64,000 bases of DNA from the NCBI RefSeq assembly GCF_006716745.1, contig NZ_VFPP01000001.1, positions 3,658,001-3,722,000 on the forward strand, written 5' to 3'. The stretch is from Saccharothrix saharensis. Lineage in GTDB: Bacteria; Actinomycetota; Actinomycetes; Mycobacteriales; Pseudonocardiaceae. Below are positions 34,645 to 44,611 of the stretch, one piece after another. The notes beneath the pieces are model-generated. The model saw nothing but the letters and a program-made list of their open reading frames with translations. It had not been told where the DNA came from and made no database searches. Position 1 is the stretch's first letter. Each line of letters begins with the position of its first letter. The position numbers and the translations under genes are program-made.

Positions 34645-35334
34645 ATGACCAAGGTGACCGCGCAGATGTCGGTGTCCCTCGACGGCTTCTACGCCGGGCC
34701 GCGCCACGACGGCGACGGCGACTGGCTGGGGTCGGCGGAGGCGGCGGCGTTCTTCCGCATCACCCGCTGGGCGATCAGCGCGATGGCGTGGCGGGAGCGG
34801 CAGGGCATCGCGGGCGGCGTGCGCGACGTCAACTCCGACGTCATCCAGGAGAACTTCGAGGCCGCCGGCGCGTACGTGATGGGCCGGCGCATGGCCGACG
34901 GCGGCGAGGTGCCGTGGGGCGAGGAGCCACCGTTCCGCGCACCCGTCTTCGTGGTGACCAACCGGCCGCGCCCGACCCTCGAGCGCAGGGGCGGCACCAG
35001 CTTCACCTACGTCACCGACGGCGTGGCGAGCGCCGTGGCCCGGGCGAAGGCCGTCGCGGGCGGCAAGGACGTCGCGGTCGCGGGCGGCGGCACGCTGGTC
35101 CGCCAGGTCCTGGCCGCCGGCCTGCTGGACGAGCTGGAGCTGCACATCGTCCCGGTCGTCCTGGGCACCGGCATGCGCCTGCTGGACGCCGACCTCGGCC
35201 TGGGCCACAAGGAGGGCATCGAGCTGACCCCGACGAGGGTCCTGCACGCGCCGGACGTGACCCACGTGCGCTACACCGTCACCGGCCGCGCACCGCTGGT
35301 GCTGGACGACCGCGGCCGCGGCGACGCCGGGTGA
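34645..35334 (+). CDS. Dihydrofolate-reductase-family protein (RibD_C fold)
   Basis: 229 residues. Signatures: VSLDGFYAGP, AAGAYVMGRRMADGGE, VFVVTNRPRPTL, DVAVAGGGTLVRQVLAAGLL and LELHIVPVVLGTGMRLLD. Such stand-alone reductases are frequent members of DGPF/ECF42 regulons, which matches its position 70 bp after the sigma-factor gene; the substrate is unknown. A strong GGAGGAAGGAAG site precedes the ATG. Confidence 0.92.
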   Translation: MTKVTAQMSVSLDGFYAGPRHDGDGDWLGSAEAAAFFRITRWAISAMAWRERQGIAGGVRDVNSDVIQENFEAAGAYVMGRRMADGGEVPWGEEPPFRAPVFVVTNRPRPTLERRGGTSFTYVTDGVASAVARAKAVAGGKDVAVAGGGTLVRQVLAAGLLDELELHIVPVVLGTGMRLLDADLGLGHKEGIELTPTRVLHAPDVTHVRYTVTGRAPLVLDDRGRGDAG

Positions 35335-35347
35335 CCCCGACCGGCGA

Positions 35348-35375
35348 GCCGCCCCCGGCGCGGACCGGGGGCGGC
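35348..35375. terminator. Bidirectional hairpin terminator
   Basis: GCCGCCCCCGG / CCGGGGGCGGC, a perfect 11-bp stem with the 6-nt loop CGCGGA, in the 47-bp gap between two convergent genes. No U-tract, as usual for actinomycetes. Confidence 0.85.
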
Positions 35376-35381
35376 GTCACG

Positions 35382-37403
35382 TCAGCGGGTGGTGCAGAGC
35401 GTGCCGTTCAGGAAGTACTTCACCGGGTGCACGTTCGGGCCCTGGTACGCGCCCACGAACCCGGCCGTGGTCGACTCGCCCGCCGCCAGCGTGGCGGTGT
35501 TGCCGACGGTGACCTTGGTCCCGGCCTGCGACCAGGTGGCGTTCCAGCCGCTGGAGACCTGCTGCCAGGTGGTCGGCCAGGTGTAGGTCAACGTCCACCC
35601 GGCGGCCGGTCGCGTGCCCGTGTTGGTGATCTGGAGGTCGGCCACGAAACCGTTGCCCCAGTTGGTGCTCTCCTTGTACGTCACCGCGCACGTGGACGTG
35701 GCCGGGGTGCCGGTGGTGAAGGTCAGCGGTGGGGAGGACCAGGAGACCCGACCCGCGTTGTCCCGCGCCACGAGGTTGACCGTGTACTCCGTGCCGGGCA
35801 CGAGGTTGGCCGCGGTGAACGTGGTGCCGGTCGTCTCGCCCCACTGCTCGGTGTGCGCCCCGTCGACCCGCCGGTGCACCTCGTACTTGACGCCCGCGGG
35901 CGGCGCGGGCCAGGACAGCGCGGCCGTGCGGTCGGTGATCCCACCCGCGACCGGGCGGGCGGGGGCGGCCGGGCCGCCCACCGAACCGGACGGCTTGAGC
36001 AGCACGGTGGTGATCGAGTAAGGCGGCAGCGTCACGGTGGACGACGAGCCGGTGGCCGTGGTGATGCCGGTGTCGCCGTTGGCGAAGGTGTGCACGGTCG
36101 CGCCGGCGGCGGCCGTGTAGCCGGCGAGCCGCAGGTCCACGGTCCTGGCGGCGTCGGGGTCCTGGTTGATCAGCAGCACGGACAGGCCGCCGTCGGTCCG
36201 CCGCGCCGCGTGGCTGCGCACCAGCGGGTCGGTGGACGCGGCCGTCACCAGCTGGTCGCCCGGCCGGGCGAACTTCGACACCATGGCGATCCCGTGGTAC
36301 GGCGCGAACGGCGTGTTCAGCGCGGGCTGGCACACCGTCCCCTCGGCGTTGCAGCCGCCGCTGGAGAGCAGGCCGTAGTCGTCGTAATCGGTGTGGCCCG
36401 CGATCTCGCGGACCTGGCCGATGCCGTTGTGGACGTTCCACCAGTCCACGTTGAACACGCCGTGGCCGATCATGGTCGCGTAGGCGTCGGCGGCGAACAG
36501 CGCGCCCGGCTGGGTGTTGCGCCCGAACGACGTGTTCACCTCGGTCAGCGCGATGCCCAGGTCCTTGCCCGCGAGCCGGCGCGACTGCTCGCGCACCAGG
36601 GCGATCTGGTCCTTCACCCGGTCGGTCTTGGCCAGCACCTGCGCCGCCGTGTCACCGCTGGGGTACCAGTGGATGATGCCGAAGTCGACCACGGGACCGG
36701 CGATGGACAGCACGACCTCGTTCCACGACGCGGAGTCGCCCGCCGCCGTGATGCCGTCGGGCCACTCGCCCGGCGTGGTCAGCACCGCGCCGATCTTGAT
36801 GGTCGGGTCGACGGCCTTCATCGCGGTGGCGTAATCGCGGACCAGGGTGGCGTAGTACGTCGGGCTCTTGTCCGGGTGGTGGTCGGCTTCCCAGCCCGAG
36901 CCGTAGTGCCCGTTGCCGTAGTTCTCGTTGCCGATCTCCCAGTACTTCACGCCGTAGCGCTTCTCGACGTTGGCGTACCGCACCCAGGCAGCCGCCTCTT
37001 CGGCCGTGCCGGTGCCGTAGTTGGCCGTGACGATCGCCTGACCGCCGGCCCGCCGCACGCCCCTCATGAACGTGTCGAAGTCGGTGTTCGGCGCCACGTA
37101 ACCGCCGGGCGCGGTGTGGTCGGCCCAGTGGTAGATGTCCGAGTAGGACCCGCCGGGGTAGCGCATCGCCTTGACACCCGCGTCCTTGAGCAGGTCGGCG
37201 ACCGCGTCACTGCCCAGGTGGGTGTCCCAGATCGCGTGGTTCACGCCGGTGGCGGCCTCGTCCACCACCTCCAACCCGGCCCTGGTGTTCACCGTGACGG
37301 TGACGGCGGAATCGGCGGCGTGCGCCGGGGCACCGGCGGTCAGCGCGACTTGGGCGGCCACGAGCGCGGCGAGTGCGGGCAGCACGGCGAGGCGCGGTCT
37401 CAT
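35382..37403 (-). CDS. Secreted clan GH-A glycoside hydrolase with FN3 and CBM2
   Basis: 673 residues from ATG 37403. A signal peptide ends APAHA-AD. The catalytic barrel (about 35-380) has MRYPGGSYSDIYHW, the acid/base Glu in YWEIGNENYG (about 153) and a nucleophile candidate in ALTEVNTSFG (about 286), closest by eye to GH51 arabinofuranosidase-like enzymes. A beta domain follows, then FN3 (about 476-563) and CBM2 (about 567-673; STCAVTYKESTNWGNGF, with aromatic residues). It likely acts on plant cell-wall polysaccharide near cellulose. A perfect CebR box lies 30 bp upstream. ATG 37418 has no ribosome site; 37403 has GAGGA. Confidence 0.9.
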   Translation of the reverse strand: MRPRLAVLPALAALVAAQVALTAGAPAHAADSAVTVTVNTRAGLEVVDEAATGVNHAIWDTHLGSDAVADLLKDAGVKAMRYPGGSYSDIYHWADHTAPGGYVAPNTDFDTFMRGVRRAGGQAIVTANYGTGTAEEAAAWVRYANVEKRYGVKYWEIGNENYGNGHYGSGWEADHHPDKSPTYYATLVRDYATAMKAVDPTIKIGAVLTTPGEWPDGITAAGDSASWNEVVLSIAGPVVDFGIIHWYPSGDTAAQVLAKTDRVKDQIALVREQSRRLAGKDLGIALTEVNTSFGRNTQPGALFAADAYATMIGHGVFNVDWWNVHNGIGQVREIAGHTDYDDYGLLSSGGCNAEGTVCQPALNTPFAPYHGIAMVSKFARPGDQLVTAASTDPLVRSHAARRTDGGLSVLLINQDPDAARTVDLRLAGYTAAAGATVHTFANGDTGITTATGSSSTVTLPPYSITTVLLKPSGSVGGPAAPARPVAGGITDRTAALSWPAPPAGVKYEVHRRVDGAHTEQWGETTGTTFTAANLVPGTEYTVNLVARDNAGRVSWSSPPLTFTTGTPATSTCAVTYKESTNWGNGFVADLQITNTGTRPAAGWTLTYTWPTTWQQVSSGWNATWSQAGTKVTVGNTATLAAGESTTAGFVGAYQGPNVHPVKYFLNGTLCTTR

Positions 37404-37713
37404 AAGAGGTTTCCTCATCGACGGTGATGAATTGGGAGCGCTCCCAAACTGTGCGGCGCGCCTGTGACCTTGTCAATCACCCGACTCCCCGCATTTACCC
37501 ACCGAGCCGGCCGCGGATGTCCGGCGGTCACCGGGAACCGCCTTTCACCTCATCGAACGCGCATTCGCCCGGATTCTTCGAATTGTCGAACGCCCCTGAC
37601 CGGACGGGGCACCGCATCGACCGATCGGTTGACCCGCGCCGGTCCGAGGTGGACGCCCGGGGTCAGCCGGCTCGTCGATCCGGGGGTCGCCCCACCGCGG
37701 CGAGGCTTGGCCC
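37404..37713. other. Intergenic gap with CebR box
   Basis: 310 bp of divergent upstream sequence. Apart from the CebR box (37433-37446) I see only ordinary AT-richer promoter-like sequence and no additional gene with a supported start. The DUF418 gene begins at 37714 without an obvious strong ribosome site. Confidence 0.6.
37433..37446. promoter_or_regulatory. CebR box (cellobiose-responsive operator)
   Basis: TGGGAGCGCTCCCA, identical to the 14-bp palindrome bound by the LacI-family repressor CebR in Streptomyces. It lies just upstream of the CBM2-bearing glycoside hydrolase gene and so should make its expression depend on cellobiose or cello-oligosaccharides. CebR itself is not encoded in the window. 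Confidence 0.9.
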
Positions 37714-38895
37714 ATGACCCAGACGACTGCCGCCGCGGGGCCGATCCCGGTCGGGGAGCGGGCGCTCGCGCCCGACCTGGCCCGCGGTGCGATGCTCGCC
37801 CTGATCGCCTTGGCCAACTCCGTTGTGTACCTCTACGACCGCCCTTACGGCGTGCGCCAGCACATCGTCGAGCACGGCCTGCTCGACCGGGTCGCGGCCG
37901 TGCTGAACGTGACCTTCGTCGGCGGGCGCGCGTACCCGATGTTCGCCGCCCTCTTCGCCTACGGCGTCGTCCTCTCCTACCGGCGCCATCGCACGGCCGG
38001 GGCGGACGACCGCGAGGCCAAGCGGCTGCTCCGGCGGCGCAACCGCTGGCTCATCGCGTTCGGCGCGGCGCACGTGGTGCTGCTGTTCCCGGGTGACATC
38101 CTCCTCAGCTACGGCATCCTGGGGTTCCTGGTCCTGCGGTGGCTGGGTGCCTCGGACCGCAAGCTGCTCGTCGCCGCCGGCCTGTGGCTGGTCGTCGTGG
38201 CGGTGGTGCAGGGCGCGTCGTCGCTGACGCCGCCGGACGGCACGCGTCACGTCTTCTTCTCCTTCGAGACCGCCGACTTCGGCGCGGCGATGGCCCTGCG
38301 GCCCGCCGAGTGGTTGCTGACCCCGTTCGGGATGATCGGGGTGGGCAGCGCGGCCCTGATCGGCACGTGGGCGGCCCGGCGCGGGGTGCTCACCGACCCG
38401 GCCGCGCACCGTCCCCTGCTGGTCCGCACCTCCGTGCTCGGGTTGACGGCCGCCGTGGCCGGTGGCGTGCCGATCGCGTTGGCGACGGGCGGGTTCTGGC
38501 AGCCGACGGCGCCGCTCACGCTGTGGAGCGTCGCGGCGCTGCACGCGGTGACCGGTGTCGCGGGAGGGCTCGGGTACGCGGCGCTCATCGCGCTGGCGGC
38601 GGCACGGCTCGGTGCGCGGCGCGGACCGGTGGTGCGCCTGCTGGAGACCGGCGGCCGGTACTCGTTGAGCTGCTACCTGTTCCAGTCCGTGGTGTTCGTG
38701 GCGCTGCTGATGCCCTACACCCTCGGCCTCGGGGCGACGCTCGGCACCGCCGGGCTCTCCGTCATCGCGCTCGGCACGTGGCTGGTCTCGCTGCTGCTCG
38801 CGGCGCTGCTCGGGCGCGCGGGCAGGCGAGGGCCGGCGGAAGCGTTGTTGGGCCGCCTGACTTATCGCCGTGCGGCGGCGAAGATGGCGGGGTGA
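37714..38895 (+). CDS. DUF418-family membrane protein
   Basis: 393 residues with about ten hydrophobic helices. Family features: APDLARGAMLALIALANSV at the N-terminus, YPMFAALFAYGVVLS, RRRNRWLIAFGAAHVVLLFP and the late DUF418 motif GGRYSLSCYLFQSVV. Function unsettled; such proteins may be membrane transporters or acyl-transfer related. Its stop overlaps the start of the downstream kinase, so it may be part of the sensory system. Confidence 0.9.
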   Translation: MTQTTAAAGPIPVGERALAPDLARGAMLALIALANSVVYLYDRPYGVRQHIVEHGLLDRVAAVLNVTFVGGRAYPMFAALFAYGVVLSYRRHRTAGADDREAKRLLRRRNRWLIAFGAAHVVLLFPGDILLSYGILGFLVLRWLGASDRKLLVAAGLWLVVVAVVQGASSLTPPDGTRHVFFSFETADFGAAMALRPAEWLLTPFGMIGVGSAALIGTWAARRGVLTDPAAHRPLLVRTSVLGLTAAVAGGVPIALATGGFWQPTAPLTLWSVAALHAVTGVAGGLGYAALIALAAARLGARRGPVVRLLETGGRYSLSCYLFQSVVFVALLMPYTLGLGATLGTAGLSVIALGTWLVSLLLAALLGRAGRRGPAEALLGRLTYRRAAAKMAG

Positions 38896-40094
38896 CGACG
38901 GTGGAGGAACGGCTGGGCCTGCTGCGGGAACGGCGGTGGAACCAGGCGTGGGGTTTCGCCCCGTTCGGCGTGCTGTTCCTCACCTGCGCGATAGCGGTGA
39001 CCACCGCTTCGCGCGGCTGGCCGGACCAGGCGGTCACGGTCGGCATCGCCGCCGGACTCGCCGGGTGGCACTGGTGGTTCGTCGTGGCGCACCCGCAGTG
39101 GTGGGACCGCCGGGTGTGGCCGATGGCGGTGTACTTCGTCGGCGTGCTCGCGTTCGCGTCGGTGCTGGTGCAGCGCCACGACGCCTTCCAGCTGTTCATC
39201 CCCATGTGCTACGTGCTGGCGTTCGTCGCCCTGCCGGGGTGGCCCGCGTACCTCGGCGTGGTCGCGGCGAACGTCCCGTGGCTGCTGGCGCCCGGCACGG
39301 ACCTGCGCCTGACGCTGGTCAACCTCGCCGTGGGCACGCCGCTGGCCGCGCTGATCGGCGGCGTGATCAGGGCCATGGAGCGGGAGGCGATCCGGCGCCG
39401 GGAGACCAACGCCGAGCTGGTCGCCATGGCCGAGGAGAACGCCCGGCTGCACGGGCTGCTGGTCGAGCAGGCCAGGGCCGCCGGGATCGCGGGCGAGCGC
39501 GCGCGGTTGGCCCGGGAGATCCACGACACCGTGGCCCAGGGGCTGACCGGGATCGTCACGCAGCTGGAGGCGATCGACGAGCACGCCGTTCCGCCCGGTC
39601 CGGTGCGCGCCCGGCTGGAGATCGCGGGCGGCCTCGCGCGCACCAGCCTGGTGGAGGTGCGCCGGTCGATCGAGGCGCTGCGCCCCGGACCGCTCCAGGG
39701 CGCCAGGCTCGGTGAGGCCGTGCGGCAGGCCGTGACGACGTGGCGGGAGCAGTACGGCGTGCCGGCCGCCTTCACCGTGACCGGGACGCCGCAACCGTTG
39801 CACTCGGAGGTGGAGGTGACCGTGCTGCGCGCGGCCCAGGAGGCGCTGTCCAACGTGGGCCGGCACGCCGGGGCGCGACGCGTGGACGTCACACTGTCCT
39901 ACATGGAGGACGTGGTCGTCTTGGACGTGCGCGACGACGGGGTCGGGTTCACGCCGGGGGTGGCCGGCGGCTTCGGGCTCACGGCGTTGATGGAGCGGGT
40001 GCGCGCGTTGGCGGGCGAGGTCGACGTCGAGTCCGCGCCGGGCGCCGGCACGGCGGTCAGCGTCACCGTCCCGGTGATCGGGGTGGACGGGTGA
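38892..40094 (+). CDS. NarL-family sensor histidine kinase
   Basis: 400 residues. Five to six membrane helices (about 20-165) lead into a coiled linker, the phospho-acceptor helix ARLAREIHDTVAQGLTGIV, N-box QEALSNVGRHAG, G1 VRDDGVGF and GFGLTALMERVRALAG. The HDTVAQG form is typical of DesK/LiaS-like kinases. GTG 38892 overlaps the DUF418 stop by 4 nt, and the stop overlaps the response-regulator start by 4 nt. Confidence 0.93.
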   Translation: MTTVEERLGLLRERRWNQAWGFAPFGVLFLTCAIAVTTASRGWPDQAVTVGIAAGLAGWHWWFVVAHPQWWDRRVWPMAVYFVGVLAFASVLVQRHDAFQLFIPMCYVLAFVALPGWPAYLGVVAANVPWLLAPGTDLRLTLVNLAVGTPLAALIGGVIRAMEREAIRRRETNAELVAMAEENARLHGLLVEQARAAGIAGERARLAREIHDTVAQGLTGIVTQLEAIDEHAVPPGPVRARLEIAGGLARTSLVEVRRSIEALRPGPLQGARLGEAVRQAVTTWREQYGVPAAFTVTGTPQPLHSEVEVTVLRAAQEALSNVGRHAGARRVDVTLSYMEDVVVLDVRDDGVGFTPGVAGGFGLTALMERVRALAGEVDVESAPGAGTAVSVTVPVIGVDG

Positions 40095-40729
40095 CGTCGT
40101 TGCGGCTGGTGGTCGTGGACGACCACCCGGTGGTGCGGGACGGGTTGCGCGGCATGCTCGGCACGCAGCCGGACCTGGAGGTCGTCGGCGAGGCGGCGTC
40201 CGGGACGGAGGCCCTGACCGTGGTGGCGGCGGCCCGCCCGGACGTGGTGCTGACCGACCTGCGGCTGCCCGACCCGAGCGGCGGTGCGCTGATCCGGTCG
40301 CTGCTGGAGCGCGTGCCGACCACCCGGGTGCTCGTGCTCACCACCCACGACACCGACTCGGACGTGCTGCCGGCCGTCGAGGCGGGCGCCATCGGCTACC
40401 TGCTCAAGGACGCGCCCCGCGAGGAGCTGTTCCGCGCCGTGCGCGCCGCCGCGCGCGGCGAGACCGTGCTGGCGCCGTCGGTCGCCGCGCTGCTGCTCGC
40501 CCGCGTCCGCCCGCGACGCCCGCTGAGCGAGGCCCGGCTCAGCGCCCGGGAACGCGAGGTGCTCGCGCTCGTCGCCGAGGGCCGGACCAACCGCGAGGCC
40601 GCCGCCCGGCTCTACATCAGCGAAGCCACCGTGAAGACGCACCTGTTGCACATCTACGCCAAGCTGGAGGTCACCGACCGCGCCTCGGCCGTGGCCGCCG
40701 CGTACCGGCGCGGGCTGCTGGACGGCTGA
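40091..40729 (+). CDS. LuxR-type response regulator
   Basis: 212 residues. Receiver domain with VVVDDHPVVRDGLRG, phospho-acceptor Asp in VVLTDLRLPDPSGG, VLTTHDTDSD and YLLKDAP; LuxR helix-turn-helix LSAREREVLALVAEGRTN, SEATVKTHLLHIYAKLEV. Paired with the kinase by a 4-nt overlap (GTGA). Probably regulates its own operon including the DUF418 gene. Confidence 0.94.
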   Translation: MTSLRLVVVDDHPVVRDGLRGMLGTQPDLEVVGEAASGTEALTVVAAARPDVVLTDLRLPDPSGGALIRSLLERVPTTRVLVLTTHDTDSDVLPAVEAGAIGYLLKDAPREELFRAVRAAARGETVLAPSVAALLLARVRPRRPLSEARLSAREREVLALVAEGRTNREAAARLYISEATVKTHLLHIYAKLEVTDRASAVAAAYRRGLLDG

Positions 40730-40735
40730 GGCCGG

Positions 40736-41104
40736 TCACGCCTCGGCGTCGAACCGCGCGCGGGCCCGTTCGACGTCGGCCATGTTGGCCGTGCTCCAGC
40801 GCAGCAACGCGTCGATGAGGTCCTGCAACGTCGTCCCGAGCGGCGTGATGCGGTACTCGACGGCGATCGGGCGCGTGGCCACGACGACGCGTTCGACCAT
40901 CCCGTTGCGCTCCAGCCGGCGCAGCGTGGCGGTCAGCGACTTCTGCGTCACGACGGGGATCTCGCGGCGCAGCTCGTTGAACCGCGACGGCCGGCCGCAC
41001 AGCTTGTCGAGGACCTGGAGCGACCACTTGTCGAGCACCTGGTCGAGCAGTTCGCGGTGCGGCGCGGTGATCACGACCTGGTCGGCCTGCGAGGTTTCCT
41101 GCAC
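40736..41104 (-). CDS. HxlR-family transcriptional regulator
   Basis: 122 residues, winged helix: VLDKWSLQVLDKLCGRPSRF, NELRREIPVVTQKSLTATLR and MVERVVVATRPIAVEYRITP LGTTL. HxlR proteins often respond to reactive electrophiles or metabolites and control a divergent gene. Here the divergent gene is a RidA-family protein 80 bp away, the likely target. The usual N-terminal Cys of the family is not present. Confidence 0.92.
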   Translation of the reverse strand: MQETSQADQVVITAPHRELLDQVLDKWSLQVLDKLCGRPSRFNELRREIPVVTQKSLTATLRRLERNGMVERVVVATRPIAVEYRITPLGTTLQDLIDALLRWSTANMADVERARARFDAEA

Positions 41105-41184
41105 GACACCTAGTCTCGTTGAAGTTCCCTTCGTGCACCAGGTAGACGTTGGATACCACTCACGACCAGCATGAAGGACGTCAC

Positions 41185-41595
41185 GTGACCGTGCAGCTGC
41201 TCAGCCCCGAGGGCATGTTCCAGCCCGTTCCCTACCACCACGTCTCGATCGGCACGGGCACGCGGCACGTGCACGTCGCCGGGCAGATCGCCCGTGACGC
41301 GGCGGGCGCCCCCGTCGCGACCGGCGACCTCACCGGCCAGGTCGCGCAAGCGCTGCGCAACACCGCGCTCGGCCTGGCCGGCGCCGGGGCCGACTTCACC
41401 GACGTGGTGCGGCTCCGGTTCTTCGTGACGCGGTGGAGCCCCGACCAGATGGACGCCTTCCTGGCGGGCATCACCTCCGTCGCCGACGAGTTGGGCATCC
41501 CCCGACCGTTCCCGCCCGCGTCGCTGATCGGCGTGGACTACCTGTTCGAGCCGGACGTGCTGGTCGAGGTGGAGGCGTTCGCCGTGCTCGACTGA
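41185..41595 (+). CDS. RidA (YjgF/YER057c/UK114) family protein
   Basis: 136 residues. Family pattern: [60 protein letters not shown] and the C-terminal [19 protein letters not shown] with the conserved late Glu. The catalytic Arg of RidA proper (usually in R..) is replaced by a hydrophobic sequence near VDYLFEP, so this is a Rid subfamily without proven imine deaminase activity. GTG 41185 has GAAGGA upstream. Its 3' end overlaps the converging LuxR gene by 58 bp. Confidence 0.9.
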   Translation: MTVQLLSPEGMFQPVPYHHVSIGTGTRHVHVAGQIARDAAGAPVATGDLTGQVAQALRNTALGLAGAGADFTDVVRLRFFVTRWSPDQMDAFLAGITSVADELGIPRPFPPASLIGVDYLFEPDVLVEVEAFAVLD

Positions 41596-44393
41596 CCCAC
41601 GCCGCGCAGCGCGGTGCGGGAGGCGATGCCGAGCTTCCGCATCGCGTGCGCGACGTGGTTGTCCACCGTGCGCCTGGACAGGAACAGCGCCTCGGCGATC
41701 TCGCGGTTGGTCAGCCCGCGGCCGACCAGCGCGGCCACCTCGCGTTCGCGCGGGGACAACGCCCGCCCGTAACCGCGCCGGCCGGGCCGCACGCCGCCCC
41801 GGTACGCGCGCGACGCGCGTTCACCGCGCTGGACGTCGTGCGCCAGGCCCAGGTCCCGGTAGGCGCCGATCGCGGCCGCCACCCGGTCCGCGGCGGTGGC
41901 CCGGTCGCCCGCCCGGTCGCAGTGGTGCGCCGACAGCTCGTCCGCCACGGCGGCGGCGTGCGGTCGCGGCAGGACGGCGAACCGGCGCGCGGCGGCGTGG
42001 AAGCGGTCCGCGGCCTCCTCCGGGGAGTCGGCCAGCTCGCCCCGGCACAGCTCCAGCCCGGCCGCCGCCAGCGGCGCGTCCCGGCCCGCGATGCCCTCGG
42101 CGAACGCGTCGGTGAACGCGGCGGCCTCCGCCACCCGACCGGTCCGGACGCGGGCGCGCACCAGGGGCCACGCCACCTCCGCCGCCCACACCCAGTTGTC
42201 CTTGCGGCGCACCCGGGCCACCGCGCGATCGGCCTCGTGGCACGCCGCCGCCGTCTCACCGCGCCGCAGGTGCGCGGCGGCCCGGCCCGCCATCGCCGAC
42301 ACCACCGCGGGCACGTTGTCCGGTGCGACCGCGAGGGCCGTGCCGAACCACCGCGCCGCCGCCGACGCGTCACCGCGGTCCAGCGCCAGCCACCCCAGCG
42401 CCAACCACGCGTCGACGGCCAGGAACGCCATGTCGCCCGCCTGCTCCACGAACCGGCGCGCGTCGTCCTCCAGGCCGTCCCACCGCCCGGTGGCCGCGTG
42501 CAGGCGCAGCCGGGTGCCGTCGCTGAGCAGCGACAGGTACGGCACGTCGGAGTCCGCGACCATGTGCCTGCCCCGGTCCAGGAACTCCAGGGCCCGGTCG
42601 TAGTGGCCGGTCCACGTCGCCGCGTCGGCCAGGTTGTGGTAGGTCCGGGTGAGCTGGCGGCGCACCCGCACGGAGCCCGCGTGCGCGGGCAGCGCGGCGA
42701 CCGTGTCCCACGCGGACGGATCGGCGATCTGCATCAGCGTGGACACCCGGTTCGCGCGCACCGCGGCGACCAGCTCGGCGTCCCGGCTGCCCGCCACCAC
42801 GCGCTCGGCCTCGTCCAGCCACCGCAGGTGCTCGGCCACCGGCCCGGGTCCGAAGCAGGGCAGCGACAACGCCGCCATGCCGCGGGCGGCCAGCGCGGGA
42901 CGGCGGCTCAGGTCGGGCACGGCCCGTTCGATCTCGGCTCGCCCCGCCGCGGTCGAGCCGACCTGGTTGATCAGCAGGATGCCCAGGTTGAGCCGCACCT
43001 CACCGCGTGCCGTCCGGCTCATCCCCCGGTCGGCCAGCACCTCGCGCAGGCGTCGGACGGTGTGGTCGCGCACGACGCTCTGCAGGGCCAGCTTGCCCAG
43101 CCGCACGGCGAAGGAGTCCTTGGCCGCGCGCGGCAGGTCCGGGTCGGCGAGGGCGTCCTCCAGCAGCTGCACCGCGAGCGCGGTGTCGCCGACGAGGACG
43201 GCGTGCTCGGACGCGGCGGCCGTCGAGCCGACCCACGCGTCCGGGTTCCCGGCGTGGCGGTGGTGGTGGGCGAGCTGGACCAGCGGCGGGTCCGGCAGCG
43301 CGGCGAGCGCGGCGGCGGCCCGCTCGTGCAGCGACCGCCGGCGCGGACCGGGCAACGGCGCGTAGGTCGCCTGCCGCGCCAACGGGTGCCGCAACGCGTA
43401 ACGGCCGGCCGACACCTCGTGCAGCACGCCCGTGCGCAGCGCTGTCACCAGCGCGTCGGCCGCCTCCCGCACGGGCAGGTCCGCCACGGCGGTGAGCACG
43501 TCCTCCGCGGCGGGCACGTCGAGCACCGCCGCCGCCTGCACGACCCGGGTGACCGCCGGACCGAGCCGGGCCAGGTGGTCGGCCATCGTGTCGCGCAGCA
43601 GCACGGGCACGTGCACCCGGTCGGGTGGGCCCGGCCGCAGGCTGTCGAGGTCCACCGCGCCGTCCCGCACCTCGCGCAGCACCTCCTCCACCGCGAACGG
43701 GATGCCGGCCGTGCGGCGGTGCAGTTCGGCGGCGACGTCCTCGGGCACGTCCGGCACGCGCAGCAGCGCGCACGCCAGCTCGCGGACGTGCCCGGCGCTC
43801 AACGGCGTCAACCGCAGCACGAGGTCGGCCAGGTGCGTCGGCGGCAGGAAGTCCTCGCGCCGGCAGGTCAGCACGAGCGAGACCTCGCGCGGCGGGCAGG
43901 CCAGGAACCGCAGCAGCTCGTGCGTGCCCTCGTCCGCCCAGTGCACGTCTTCGAGCACCAGCACCGCGCGGCCCGGCACGGCCAGCAGCTCGCGCACGGC
44001 CCGGAACACCCGGTGCCGCTCACTGCCCGCGTCCACCCCCGGCAACGGCTCCGGCAGCAGCGACGCCAGCTCGGGCAACAACGGGTGCAGCGCGCCGGTG
44101 ATCGGCGGCAACGGGCCGGCGCCCACCACCTCGCGCAGGTGCCGCAAGGCGTCCACCACCGGCCCGTAGGGCAGCGGCGCGCGCAGCGGCTGGCACCGTC
44201 CCAGCAGCACGGTCCGACCCGCCACGGCCCGGTGGCCGAGCAGTTCGCGCACGAGGCGGGTCTTGCCCACGCCCGCCTCGCCCTCGACCAGCACCACGGC
44301 CGGCGAGTCGCGCAGGGCCCGCGCCACCGCGTCCAGCTCGACGTCCCGCCCCACGAACACGTCGGCAGGCGATGACCTCGTGTCGCGGGGCAT
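41538..44393 (-). CDS. Large ATP-binding LuxR-family (LAL-type) regulator
   Basis: 951 residues. An N-terminal AAA/NACHT-like ATPase has [12 protein letters not shown], Walker [12 protein letters not shown] (38-48) and Walker [13 protein letters not shown] long helical TPR-like middle follows. The C-terminal LuxR helix-turn-helix is [32 protein letters not shown]. The architecture is that of MalT/LAL activators that often control secondary metabolism or sugar use. ATG 44393 is chosen because it starts just before the ATPase; the longer frame would enter the shared upstream region of the subtilase gene. Confidence 0.9.
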   Translation of the reverse strand: MPRDTRSSPADVFVGRDVELDAVARALRDSPAVVLVEGEAGVGKTRLVRELLGHRAVAGRTVLLGRCQPLRAPLPYGPVVDALRHLREVVGAGPLPPITGALHPLLPELASLLPEPLPGVDAGSERHRVFRAVRELLAVPGRAVLVLEDVHWADEGTHELLRFLACPPREVSLVLTCRREDFLPPTHLADLVLRLTPLSAGHVRELACALLRVPDVPEDVAAELHRRTAGIPFAVEEVLREVRDGAVDLDSLRPGPPDRVHVPVLLRDTMADHLARLGPAVTRVVQAAAVLDVPAAEDVLTAVADLPVREAADALVTALRTGVLHEVSAGRYALRHPLARQATYAPLPGPRRRSLHERAAAALAALPDPPLVQLAHHHRHAGNPDAWVGSTAAASEHAVLVGDTALAVQLLEDALADPDLPRAAKDSFAVRLGKLALQSVVRDHTVRRLREVLADRGMSRTARGEVRLNLGILLINQVGSTAAGRAEIERAVPDLSRRPALAARGMAALSLPCFGPGPVAEHLRWLDEAERVVAGSRDAELVAAVRANRVSTLMQIADPSAWDTVAALPAHAGSVRVRRQLTRTYHNLADAATWTGHYDRALEFLDRGRHMVADSDVPYLSLLSDGTRLRLHAATGRWDGLEDDARRFVEQAGDMAFLAVDAWLALGWLALDRGDASAAARWFGTALAVAPDNVPAVVSAMAGRAAAHLRRGETAAACHEADRAVARVRRKDNWVWAAEVAWPLVRARVRTGRVAEAAAFTDAFAEGIAGRDAPLAAAGLELCRGELADSPEEAADRFHAAARRFAVLPRPHAAAVADELSAHHCDRAGDRATAADRVAAAIGAYRDLGLAHDVQRGERASRAYRGGVRPGRRGYGRALSPREREVAALVGRGLTNREIAEALFLSRRTVDNHVAHAMRKLGIASRTALRGVGQSSTANASTSTSTSGSNR

Positions 44394-44611
44394 GCCCGGC
44401 ACCGTACAACGCGACGTCACGGCACGACCACCACTCGCGGTGACCGGGTCGGCCGTTGTTTGGGTATACCCGCTGTTCGCCGCGCGCATTGTCCGCGGCG
44501 AACCGCGAAGTGCATGGTCATCACGTCCCCGGGAGCCAGCCTCGACCAGGTCGCACGGGGACTTCCCCCACCCCTGCACGGACCGGCCACCGGGCCGGTC
44601 TCGGAGGAACC
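44394..44611. promoter_or_regulatory. Divergent upstream region of the LAL regulator and subtilase
   Basis: 218 bp between two divergent genes. It contains a perfect 10-bp palindrome GGGTATACCC at 44462-44471, a possible operator. The subtilase ribosome site TCGGAGG is at its right end. No other element identified. Confidence 0.4.

Noticed and set aside
44462..44471. GGGTATACCC palindrome before the subtilase as a firm operator
   Set aside because: Only 10 bp and single copy; kept as a note in the divergent-region entry, not as an assigned site.
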